Source: Idiomarina sp. MD25a (lineage in GTDB: Bacteria; Pseudomonadota; Gammaproteobacteria; Enterobacterales; Alteromonadaceae). Taken from it: a stretch of 64,000 bases of DNA. Position numbers and translations under genes: made by a program. Position 1 is the first letter of the stretch; each line of letters begins with the position of its first letter. This document shows, piece by piece, positions 56,154 to 64,000 of the stretch. The stretch covers positions 874,842 through 938,841 of the forward strand of contig NZ_MDGT01000003.1 of NCBI RefSeq assembly GCF_001870515.1, read 5' to 3'. The notes beneath the pieces are model-generated. The model was not told the origin of the DNA, made no database searches, and worked only from the letters and a program-made list of their open reading frames with translations.

Positions 56154-57116
56154 TCACCGTAATTCGGGCCATTGTTGCTCAAGAGCGATTGCAGAACTCA
56201 CCTGCGTCATGGGTAGACGATACTGTTTAAAGCGTTCTGATAACTGCTCCAGCTCGCTGACAGCGCGTTGGTGGTAATCACGGCGTTGGCGCACATTATT
56301 TAAATTAACCATCGCCTGTCGTTCACCGTCGTGCACGCTTAGGGGTTGACTCGAGTAGCCTTCTGGCAACTGCTGCTCCATCGGATCGAATAGTTTAAAG
56401 GTGCGCACAGAACTTCGAGTGTTCAACCGAGCTAATTGTTCCAGTGTCGTGTTACTTACGTGCTCAAAGTCACTGATAACGTTGATGAGACTACCGGGCT
56501 TCACTAGTTGCGTTAAATGTTCGATACTTTTGACGAGCGGGGCGGCATGCGGGGGCGTCTGCTGACGCCAGCGCGCCAAACTATCTTGATGAATCTCCGT
56601 AAGTCCACGCAAGAAGTGCATCACTGACTTATGTTGTAAACTGGGTTTGTACTCGTTCTGTAGCCATCCATTGCTTACGATACCGCCGACTTTGTCGCCT
56701 CGCTGAAGCGTCTGCCATGCAAGTGCGGACGCAAGGTGGCAGGCTTGTACGGACTTAAACAGTAGGCGGCTACCAAATAGCTGAGTTAACGCTAAGTCGA
56801 CCACAATGTAAACGGGACGATCTTTTTCCTCTCGGTAGAGCTTTGTATGCGCTTTACCCGTTCGTGCGGTAACACGCCAATCGATTGAGCGAACATCATC
56901 GCCTGGCTGATAATGACGCACTTCATCAAACTCCATCCCGCGCCCACGTGTTTTGCTCATTAACGCGCCCGCCTGAGAAGAGGCGGGTAGTTGACGTTGA
57001 TGGCGAGCAAAGGCGGGGAGCTTCGTACGATAGTACATCAGCTCTTGCATACTGGGCTGCAAACCATCGGTATGCAGTCTTTCTAGCCATTGTTCAGTGG
57101 TTAAACTTTGCATCAT
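56154..57116 (-). CDS. DUF58 domain protein
   Basis: This 320-aa cytoplasmic protein carries the DUF58 core GRGMEFDEVRHYQPGDDVRSIDWRVTAR (about 58-85) and a degenerate VWA-like fold (VYIVVDLALTQ). DUF58 proteins accompany MoxR ATPases and are thought to be their clients or partners. It starts two bases after the moxR stop, showing coupling. Confidence 0.9.
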   Translation of the reverse strand: MMQSLTTEQWLERLHTDGLQPSMQELMYYRTKLPAFARHQRQLPASSQAGALMSKTRGRGMEFDEVRHYQPGDDVRSIDWRVTARTGKAHTKLYREEKDRPVYIVVDLALTQLFGSRLLFKSVQACHLASALAWQTLQRGDKVGGIVSNGWLQNEYKPSLQHKSVMHFLRGLTEIHQDSLARWRQQTPPHAAPLVKSIEHLTQLVKPGSLINVISDFEHVSNTTLEQLARLNTRSSVRTFKLFDPMEQQLPEGYSSQPLSVHDGERQAMVNLNNVRQRRDYHQRAVSELEQLSERFKQYRLPMTQVSSAIALEQQWPELR

Positions 57117-57118
57117 TG

Positions 57119-58075
57119 TTACGGCGATGGAACAAGTTCGAGAATACGTTCAAGCACAGTGTCTGAGCTAATGCCGTCGGCCTCGGCTTGATAACTAATA
57201 ATGATGCGATGACGTAACGTATTAAAGAACACTTCGCGGACGTCATCAGGGGTGACAAAGTCGCGATCATTCAGCCATGCGTTGGCACGCGCACAGCGCT
57301 CAAGTGCTATTGTGGCTCGAGGACTCGCACCATAGGTTAACCAACTGGCAAGTGTTTCATCGTAATTGGTCGGTACGCGCGTAGCCATGACCAGCTGTAC
57401 CAGATACTGCTCAACGGCCTCATCCAAGAATAGCTGCATTACCTGGGTGCGGGCTTGAAAAAGTTGTTCTTGCGTCAGCGGCGTGGGCATCGTTGCTTGA
57501 CCATCAATTGCCTCGCCACGTGTCAGACGTAAAATTTTCAATTCAGTATCGGCATCGGGATAATCGAGGTTTAGATGCATCAGAAAGCGGTCTAATTGTG
57601 CCTCAGGCAGAGGATAGGTACCTTCCTGCTCAAGCGGGTTTTGTGTTGCTAACACCATAAATAGGTCGGATAACGGATAGCTACGTTGACCCACGGTAAT
57701 TTGCCGCTCGGCCATCGCTTCAAGCAGCGCGGACTGCACTTTAGCCGGCGCCCGGTTGATCTCATCGGCGAGAATAAGGTTATGAAACAACGGACCTTGT
57801 TGAAAATCAAAGGCACCTGTTTCAGGTCGATAAATATCTGTACCGGTTAAGTCGGCAGGGAGTAGGTCCGGGGTAAATTGAACGCGGTGAAAGTCACCCT
57901 CGATACCTTTCGCCAACGCTTGTACAGCACGGGTTTTAGCAAGTCCTGGTGGGCCCTCTACAAGTAGGTGGCCGTCTGCGAGTACCGCGATTAACAAGTT
58001 CTTGGTGAACTCGGGCTGTCCCAATACCTGACTATCTAGAAATGCTTGCAGTTGTTTGAATTGTTCAGCAGCCAT
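57119..58075 (-). CDS. MoxR family AAA+ ATPase
   Basis: This 318-aa AAA+ protein has Walker A EGPPGLAKT (near residue 39), Walker B LILADEINRA (near 104), an LEQEGTYPLPEAQLDRFL block with arginine-finger region, and a C-terminal lid. MoxR ATPases act as chaperones for VWA-containing proteins, here the two VWA proteins encoded downstream. It is the first gene of the operon, divergent from fadI with a 201-bp spacer. Confidence 0.93.
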   Translation of the reverse strand: MAAEQFKQLQAFLDSQVLGQPEFTKNLLIAVLADGHLLVEGPPGLAKTRAVQALAKGIEGDFHRVQFTPDLLPADLTGTDIYRPETGAFDFQQGPLFHNLILADEINRAPAKVQSALLEAMAERQITVGQRSYPLSDLFMVLATQNPLEQEGTYPLPEAQLDRFLMHLNLDYPDADTELKILRLTRGEAIDGQATMPTPLTQEQLFQARTQVMQLFLDEAVEQYLVQLVMATRVPTNYDETLASWLTYGASPRATIALERCARANAWLNDRDFVTPDDVREVFFNTLRHRIIISYQAEADGISSDTVLERILELVPSP

Positions 58076-58231
58076 GATGCTCCCGCTTATACTATCTATT
58101 TTGCGAATGATTTGTGCTCAGCTGTATTGTTATGCAGCCTGAGCATGCTATTTTCAATGATGTTCTCTACTTTAACGAAAACCAAGGTTTTAATCTGTAG
58201 ATTAAACAGCTAGAATTTGTAACATCTTGTG

Positions 58232-58242
58232 TGGTCAGACCA
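58232..58242 (+). promoter_or_regulatory. FadR-type operator upstream of fadIJ
   Basis: TGGTCAGACCA is a perfect 11-bp palindrome matching the FadR core TGGTCNGACCA. It lies 35 bp before the fadI ATG, in the expected position for repression released by long-chain acyl-CoA. It is also in the spacer shared with the divergent moxR gene. The regulator itself is not in the window. Confidence 0.75.
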
Positions 58243-58276
58243 GTATTTGACGCTTAATTTTTAATGGAGAAATCAT

Positions 58277-59587
58277 ATGTCTGCAACTGAACGGTTGCTA
58301 ACACCGAAAGGGGACCGCATTGCTTTTGTTGCGGGACTAAGAACACCTTTCGCACGCCAGGCAACAGACTTTCATGGCATCCCCGCTGTCGATCTCGGCA
58401 AAATGGTCGTCCAAGAGCTTATCAATCGTACGGGAATTGACGGTAAATTGGTACAGCAATTGGTATTTGGACAGGTGGTACAGATGCCAGCTGCACCTAA
58501 TATTGCCCGTGAGATCGTGCTCGGCACGGAGCTTCCGGTGTCAACAGATGCTTACAGTGTAACCCGAGCCTGTGCGACGAGTTTCCAGTCAGCGGTTAAT
58601 ATCGCCGAAGCCATGATGGCAGGGCATGTCGATATCGGTATTGCCGGCGGCGCTGATTCATCGTCGGTGTTACCGATTGGCGTGAGCCGAAAACTAGGCC
58701 GTGCATTGGTTGACTTGAATAAGGCCAAGAGCTTAGGTCAGCGAATCGCGATATTACGTCGACTAGGTCTTAAAGATCTACTTCCCGTGCCCCCCGCAGT
58801 GGCGGAATACTCAACCGGTTTGAGTATGGGGCAAACTGCGGAGCAAATGGCAAAAAGCCATCATATCTCACGCGAAGACCAAGACCAATTAACGGTGAAC
58901 TCTCACCGCCGCGCGCACGAAGCTTGGGAAGCAGGCTACCTTGATGATGAGGTTATGACCGCTTATCCAGAGCCTTATAAAAAGCACATTGATAGAGATA
59001 ACAACATTCGTGGCGATTCTTCTTTAGAGAAACTCGGCAAACTCAAACCCGTGTTTGATAAAAAACATGGCACAGTGACAGCAGCTAATTCAACACCGCT
59101 GACCGATGGTGCTTCGGCGGTATTGATGATGACGGAAAGCCGTGCCAAAGCGCTGGGTTACCCGATTTTAGGTTACCTGCGTAGCTACGCATTTGCTGCA
59201 CTTGAAGTCGAGCAGGACATGTTGATGGGGCCGAGCTATGCGACGCCTATCGCCCTAGACCGTGCGGGTATGACGCTCAATGATTTGACGTTGATCGATA
59301 TGCATGAAGCCTTTGCGGCGCAAACGCTGACCAACTTGAAAATGTTTTCGAGTAAGAAGTTTGCGCAAGAAAAATTGGGACGTGATGCGGCAATTGGTGA
59401 AGTTGACCCGGATAAATTCAATGTATTGGGTGGCTCGATTGCTTATGGACACCCCTTTGCAGCAACGGGCACACGGATGATTACACAAATGTTGTATGAA
59501 TTGCGTCGTCGTGGCGGTGGAACTGCACTGACAACAGCCTGCGCAGCGGGCGGCTTGGGCGCAGCGATGATTTTGGAGAGCGAATAA
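58277..59587 (+). CDS. fadI: 3-ketoacyl-CoA thiolase FadI
   Basis: This 436-aa thiolase cleaves 3-ketoacyl-CoA to acetyl-CoA in beta-oxidation. It has the first catalytic Cys in [11 protein letters not shown] (near residue 98), the His in [16 protein letters not shown] and the second Cys in [10 protein letters not shown]. The length is that of FadI rather than the shorter FadA (about 390 aa), and the thiolase-first gene order (fadI then fadJ) also fits. A TGGAGAAA ribosome site precedes the ATG. The stop shares one base with the fadJ start (TAATG). Confidence 0.93.
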   Translation: MSATERLLTPKGDRIAFVAGLRTPFARQATDFHGIPAVDLGKMVVQELINRTGIDGKLVQQLVFGQVVQMPAAPNIAREIVLGTELPVSTDAYSVTRACATSFQSAVNIAEAMMAGHVDIGIAGGADSSSVLPIGVSRKLGRALVDLNKAKSLGQRIAILRRLGLKDLLPVPPAVAEYSTGLSMGQTAEQMAKSHHISREDQDQLTVNSHRRAHEAWEAGYLDDEVMTAYPEPYKKHIDRDNNIRGDSSLEKLGKLKPVFDKKHGTVTAANSTPLTDGASAVLMMTESRAKALGYPILGYLRSYAFAALEVEQDMLMGPSYATPIALDRAGMTLNDLTLIDMHEAFAAQTLTNLKMFSSKKFAQEKLGRDAAIGEVDPDKFNVLGGSIAYGHPFAATGTRMITQMLYELRRRGGGTALTTACAAGGLGAAMILESE

Positions 59588-61713
59588 TGACAGACAATAA
59601 CGCATTTCATCTAGATATCCGAGATGATGGTATTGCGGTGATTACCATCGATGTTCCCGGCGAACGCATGAATACTTTAAAAGATAGCTTTGCCGATGAG
59701 GTAGGTCGTTTGATGAACCGCCTTGAAGATAATAGTGAGCTGAAAGGTGTCGTATTTATAAGCGGTAAGCCTGACTCTTTTATCGCGGGTGCCGACATTA
59801 ACATGATTAATGACTGTGAAACCGCAGCTGATACAGAGAGTTTGGCTCGCAAAGGTCAGGCGATGTTTGATCGTATCGAACAGCTTAATGTTCCGGTTGT
59901 TGCCGCTATCCATGGCGCCTGCTTAGGTGGTGGACTTGAGTTAGCAATGGCGTGTCATGTGCGAGTCTGTACTGACAGTGATAAAACAGCATTGGGGTTA
60001 CCTGAGGTTCAACTCGGCTTACTACCCGGTTCAGGTGGAACACAGCGGCTACCTGCATTAGTAGGCGTGCAGCAAGGTCTCACCATGATCCTAACGGGTA
60101 AACAGTTGCGCGCTAAGCAGGCACTCAAGGCGGGCTTAGTCGATGAGGTTGTACCGCAATCAATCTTGCTAGAAGCTGCTGTGAAACAGGCTAAAAAGGC
60201 AAAGGCCAAGCCTTCAAAAGCGAACCTAAAAGGCATGAGCAAGTTGCTTGAGGCAACCGCTTATGGTCGTGGCATCATTTATAAAAAGGCAGGTGAGCAG
60301 GCGCAGGCTAAAGCGAAGGGCAATTATCCCGCCATCGATAAGATCATTAAGGCGGTCAAAACAGGCGTTGAAAAAGGTCGCGATGCGGGTCTTGACTATG
60401 AGGCGCGGGCTTTTGGGGAACTCGCGATGACCCCTGAGTCTTATCAGCTTAGACAGATTTTCTTTGCCACAACGGAAATGAAAAAAGAGACCGGCGCGGA
60501 TGGTGTTAAGCCAGCGGATATTAAGCGTGTGGGTGTTTTAGGCGGCGGTTTAATGGGCGGTGGAATTGCCTTTGTTACTGCGGCCAAAGCCGGTATCCCA
60601 GCGCGCATCAAGGATATTAGTCCTGAGGGTATTACTCACGCACTGCATTACAGTTACGAGCGTTTGAATAAGAAAGTTAAACGCCGTCATATGCGTCGTG
60701 CAGAGTTAGAGAAAACTATGCTCTCGCTGAGCGGTTCGCTTGATTACTCCGGGTTTGACCGTGTTGATGTGGTGATTGAAGCCGTGTTCGAAGATCTCGA
60801 ACTGAAGAAGAAAATGGTCGCTGATGTCGAAAACAATGGTAAGGATGGCGTCATTTTCGCGACCAATACCAGCTCGTTGCCGATCACACAGATCGCCGAG
60901 GGCGCTCAACACCCCGATCGCGTCATCGGTCTGCATTACTTTTCGCCTGTCGATAAAATGCCACTCGCGGAAATTATTACCCACGAAAATACGTCAAAGG
61001 AAACCATTGCTACCACGGTCGCGTTGGCTAAAAAGCAAGGCAAAACACCTATCGTTGTCAAAGATGGTGCCGGTTTCTTTGTTAACCGTATCTTAGCGCC
61101 TTACATGAACGAAGCGGCGCGTTTGTTGATCGCGGGTGAGCCGATTGAGCATATTGACAAGTCTTTGGTTAAATTTGGCTTTCCAGTCGGTCCAATTACG
61201 TTATTGGATGAGGTAGGAATCGATGTCGCCGCGAAAGTTGCGCCGATTCTTGTAAAGGAACTCGGTACACGCTTTGAGGCACCTGCGGCTTTCGACAAAC
61301 TGATTGATGACGGTCGTAAGGGTAAGAAGAACAACAAAGGTTTCTATCAATATGGCAAAGGTGTGAAAGGCAAGCCGGTTGATAAGTCGGTGTACGGTTT
61401 ACTGAATATCGAACCGCAGGCGAAGCATGAAGGGGATGAAATTGCTGAGCTGTGTGTTTTGCCAATGCTTAACGAAGCGGCTTATTGCCTGCAAGAGGGC
61501 ATCATTCGCAGTGCCCGTGACGGTGACATTGGTTCGGTGTTTGGTATTGGTTTCCCACCATTCCGAGGCGGTCCGTTCCGCTATATGGATGCCGAGGGTA
61601 TTGGCAGTATTGTGAAGCGTATGGAGCGCTTAGCAGAGCAACGCGGTGATCGTTACCAACCCGCTCCGCTACTGAAGCAAATGGCTGAGCAGGGTAAGCG
61701 CTTTTATGAGTAA
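59587..61713 (+). CDS. fadJ: Fatty acid oxidation complex alpha subunit FadJ
   Basis: This 708-aa multifunctional enzyme has an N-terminal enoyl-CoA hydratase domain (about 1-190; [43 protein letters not shown]). A 3-hydroxyacyl-CoA dehydrogenase domain follows (from about 316; [38 protein letters not shown] with the catalytic His, [12 protein letters not shown]). It works with FadI as the alpha2-beta2 complex. Its last ten bases overlap the convergent GGDEF-EAL gene, and no terminator is visible. Confidence 0.94.
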   Translation: MTDNNAFHLDIRDDGIAVITIDVPGERMNTLKDSFADEVGRLMNRLEDNSELKGVVFISGKPDSFIAGADINMINDCETAADTESLARKGQAMFDRIEQLNVPVVAAIHGACLGGGLELAMACHVRVCTDSDKTALGLPEVQLGLLPGSGGTQRLPALVGVQQGLTMILTGKQLRAKQALKAGLVDEVVPQSILLEAAVKQAKKAKAKPSKANLKGMSKLLEATAYGRGIIYKKAGEQAQAKAKGNYPAIDKIIKAVKTGVEKGRDAGLDYEARAFGELAMTPESYQLRQIFFATTEMKKETGADGVKPADIKRVGVLGGGLMGGGIAFVTAAKAGIPARIKDISPEGITHALHYSYERLNKKVKRRHMRRAELEKTMLSLSGSLDYSGFDRVDVVIEAVFEDLELKKKMVADVENNGKDGVIFATNTSSLPITQIAEGAQHPDRVIGLHYFSPVDKMPLAEIITHENTSKETIATTVALAKKQGKTPIVVKDGAGFFVNRILAPYMNEAARLLIAGEPIEHIDKSLVKFGFPVGPITLLDEVGIDVAAKVAPILVKELGTRFEAPAAFDKLIDDGRKGKKNNKGFYQYGKGVKGKPVDKSVYGLLNIEPQAKHEGDEIAELCVLPMLNEAAYCLQEGIIRSARDGDIGSVFGIGFPPFRGGPFRYMDAEGIGSIVKRMERLAEQRGDRYQPAPLLKQMAEQGKRFYE

Positions 61714-64000
61714 GCAGGCTGCTGTTTAGTAATGAATTCGATGAGCGCTTCGGCGCTCATCGGTTTTGCGAAGTAGAATCCTTGTATATACTCGCATTGT
61801 AATCGTTCCAAAATGTCCAATTGAGCTTTTTGTTCAACGCCTTCAGCGACAACCTTCAATCCTAAATTATGAGCCATGCCGATTATCGATTCGACCATCT
61901 TACGATCGCGTTCATCGAAGGTAATGTCGTCAACAAATTCCTTATCGATTTTAAGCGTATGCATTGGGAAGCGTTTAAGGTAAGCGAGCGAGGAATACCC
62001 TGTGCCAAAGTCATCAAGTGCAAGTTGTACGCCCATATCAGCGAGGTTTTCTAGCATCGCAATCGCGCGTTCAGGATCGCTCATCACCATACCTTCCGTA
62101 ATCTCAAACTCGATGTGACGGGGATGCATGTTTTCTTCTTGCAACACCTGCTCAATGAACAGGGCCAAACTTGACTGCGTAAACTGGCGTGCAGATAGAT
62201 TAATCGCGACACTGCGAGGCGCACCTTGTAACGTGAGTAGCTGACGCATATCGCGACAGGCAGTGCGTAACACTTGTTCACTGAGCGGAATAATCAGACC
62301 AGTTTCTTCGCACAGTGGAATAAACTGTGATGGGCTAATGAATTGTCCGTATTCATCGCGGATTCGCGCAAGCGCTTCAATACCAGAGATATGCCCCGTG
62401 GCAATTTCCATTTTCGGTTGATAAAACACTTCGACTTGTTCGGTGCGAATGGCATGACGCACTTGGCTTTCTAATACTAGCCTTTGGATCGCGTTTTCGT
62501 TCATCGATGCGTTAAAGAATTGGTAACAGTTACCCCCTCGTTGCTTGGCATGGTACATCGCTGTATCTGCCTTTTGCAGTAATTCCTGAGAGGTATGCGC
62601 ATCGTGCGGATAAAGCACAATGCCAATTGAGCTACCTAACGCAATCTCATGCCCTTTTACACTGTAAGGTTTAGCTATTTCAGTATTTACTTGTTGGGCA
62701 ATGGAGCTGATGACATTAATATCGGTATTGTCCTCAACCAGAATACCAAATTCATCGCCACCAAGGCGGTACAGGGTGTCTTGCCGCCTTCCTAACTCTG
62801 CTAAACGGTCAGCGACTCGGCATAAAAGTTCATCGCCGACTTCGTGGCCCAATGAATCATTAATTCGTTTAAAATCGTCCAAATCAAATAATAACAAGGC
62901 GTGAGAAACACGTTTGCGTACCAGGTTAGAATGACTGACTTGGAAGTAGGAGCGGTTCGGTAAGCCTGTTAAGCTATCAGTATTGGATAGCCGACGGAGC
63001 TCATTTTCTGTATTACGGCGCTCGGTAATATCGGAAAAACTGGCGACGATTAGTTTGATATCACCATTATCTGTACGCACCGCATCGAGTGTGAGTTCAA
63101 GCAGTAATTCCGAACCATCGGCTTTAAAATCGGTGACTTCCCCCGACCAGCGTCCTTGGCGGAGTACGGTATGTTTTATCTGATCTGTGAAGTCCCTATC
63201 ATAGTGGGCTAAGGTGAATGCTTGGCCGATAACTTGAGCGCGTTCGTAGCCAGTAATGCGCTCATAAGCGGTATTGATTTCACGTTTCCTGAAAAAGCGA
63301 TCAAATATGCAGATGCCATCAGAAATATTCGTCAGTGATGTGGCTAACATATCAAGTCGTTCATCACTGTTTATGATGTCAGAAATATCACTAAGTACAC
63401 CCTGAATTTTGATTGGCACGCCGTCCAGATCCGTTTGTGCCACTTCACCACGCTCTAAAACCCACAGCCACTTCTGATCGTTTTGTAGTCGGTAGGTGCT
63501 CTGATAATGAGCTAATTCACCTGATTTTACGCGCTCTAGCGTTTTAACGAGTTGGCGAATATCCTCGGGGTGAATGTTACTTTCTTCATGTTGATCCCGA
63601 CCGAAGCGCACCCCATCGAGCGGAAACTGAGTGCAATGTGTCCAAATGTGCACGCGTTCGACTTCGTTCTTAGGTATATGCCAAGTCCACATTTGTTGTT
63701 TCGTGCCTTCCAACAAGTGATGCAATGATGAGTGAGCATCCTGGAGTTTCCGGTAGGCTTTTAGCTTGGCAGCGATGAAGTAGTAACCAATGACAAGTCC
63801 GGTTAGCAAGAGGACTAAGCCTGCATAACTGTAGTGCATTGAACTAAAGCCGGCTGTATCGACAATAAAGCTTTGTTGACTGATCACCTCGGTATCTTGA
63901 ACGGGCAGCGTTGCTCGCACTACCAAGGTGTATTCACCGTCTGTTAAGTTCTTAATCTTGACCGCTTGAAGCGGCTGAAAGGTTTTTTGCCAAGCCGTTT
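61704..64000 (-). CDS. Sensor diguanylate cyclase/phosphodiesterase (Y_Y_Y-TM-PAS-PAS-GGDEF-EAL), 5' end outside window
   Basis: The frame is open from the window edge (64000), so the N-terminus is missing. The visible part begins with a segment like the Y_Y_Y domain that closes periplasmic beta-propeller sensors ([21 protein letters not shown]). Next come a transmembrane helix ([21 protein letters not shown]), two PAS-like domains ([42 protein letters not shown]), an intact GGDEF active site ([11 protein letters not shown]) and an intact EAL domain ([20 protein letters not shown]). It could both make and break cyclic di-GMP. The TTG at 63926 is not the start. It converges with fadJ with a ten-base overlap. 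Confidence 0.9.
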   Translation of the reverse strand, partial: TAWQKTFQPLQAVKIKNLTDGEYTLVVRATLPVQDTEVISQQSFIVDTAGFSSMHYSYAGLVLLLTGLVIGYYFIAAKLKAYRKLQDAHSSLHHLLEGTKQQMWTWHIPKNEVERVHIWTHCTQFPLDGVRFGRDQHEESNIHPEDIRQLVKTLERVKSGELAHYQSTYRLQNDQKWLWVLERGEVAQTDLDGVPIKIQGVLSDISDIINSDERLDMLATSLTNISDGICIFDRFFRKREINTAYERITGYERAQVIGQAFTLAHYDRDFTDQIKHTVLRQGRWSGEVTDFKADGSELLLELTLDAVRTDNGDIKLIVASFSDITERRNTENELRRLSNTDSLTGLPNRSYFQVSHSNLVRKRVSHALLLFDLDDFKRINDSLGHEVGDELLCRVADRLAELGRRQDTLYRLGGDEFGILVEDNTDINVISSIAQQVNTEIAKPYSVKGHEIALGSSIGIVLYPHDAHTSQELLQKADTAMYHAKQRGGNCYQFFNASMNENAIQRLVLESQVRHAIRTEQVEVFYQPKMEIATGHISGIEALARIRDEYGQFISPSQFIPLCEETGLIIPLSEQVLRTACRDMRQLLTLQGAPRSVAINLSARQFTQSSLALFIEQVLQEENMHPRHIEFEITEGMVMSDPERAIAMLENLADMGVQLALDDFGTGYSSLAYLKRFPMHTLKIDKEFVDDITFDERDRKMVESIIGMAHNLGLKVVAEGVEQKAQLDILERLQCEYIQGFYFAKPMSAEALIEFITKQQPAYS

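Overview
The window looks like the chromosome of a marine, aerobic, peptide-using gammaproteobacterium of the order Alteromonadales. An Idiomarina/Pseudidiomarina-type organism is my best guess. This rests on Enterobacteria-like gene order (lpxH-ppiB/cysS; mnmC/fabB-pdxB-asd-fimV-truA-accD-folC-dedD-cvpA-purF; tig-clpP-clpX-lon-hupB-ppiD; fadI-fadJ) combined with a secreted peptidase set (M28, S9/DPP-IV, a large met-zincin, M17). No phage, insertion sequence or CRISPR array was seen.

Layout: 1-3.7 kb holds the lpxH start, ppiB, cysS and an M17 aminopeptidase. 3.7-15.4 kb is an accessory-looking stretch: an OlsF-type ornithine-lipid acyltransferase, an M28 lipoprotein peptidase, a ZnuD-like zinc TonB receptor with a clear Zur box, a DPP-IV peptidase, an acyl-CoA thioesterase, an 800-aa zinc metalloprotease and flavodoxin FldB. 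15.4-29.3 kb is the conserved yfcL-mnmC-fabB...purF block. It carries a true Asd where E. coli has Usg, plus a FimV hub protein, and no dedA. 29.3-33.6 kb holds astB and topA.

33.7-40.9 kb is the most distinctive part: nine tightly packed genes between topA and folD that read as a compact type IVb pilus/secretion system resembling the R64 PilL-PilS or Tcp family. It has a TcpQ-like protein, a secretin lipoprotein, a PilO-like accessory protein, a small periplasmic PilP-like protein, an ATPase, an inner-membrane platform and three successive prepilin-peptidase substrates. The last of these is TadE-like. There is no local prepilin peptidase, so the housekeeping enzyme would have to be used.

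40.9-51 kb holds folD, a Pro-Arg-His-Pro tRNA operon with a textbook promoter, and the proteostasis block tig-clpP-clpX-lon-hupB-ppiD. This block has an interlocked terminator/promoter ahead of clpP and a sigma32-like promoter ahead of lon. 51-58 kb is a MoxR-DUF58-DUF4381-VWA-VWA/TPR-BatD operon on the minus strand. 58-61.7 kb is fadI-fadJ behind a perfect FadR-type palindrome. The window ends inside a large sensor diguanylate cyclase/phosphodiesterase whose N-terminus lies outside.
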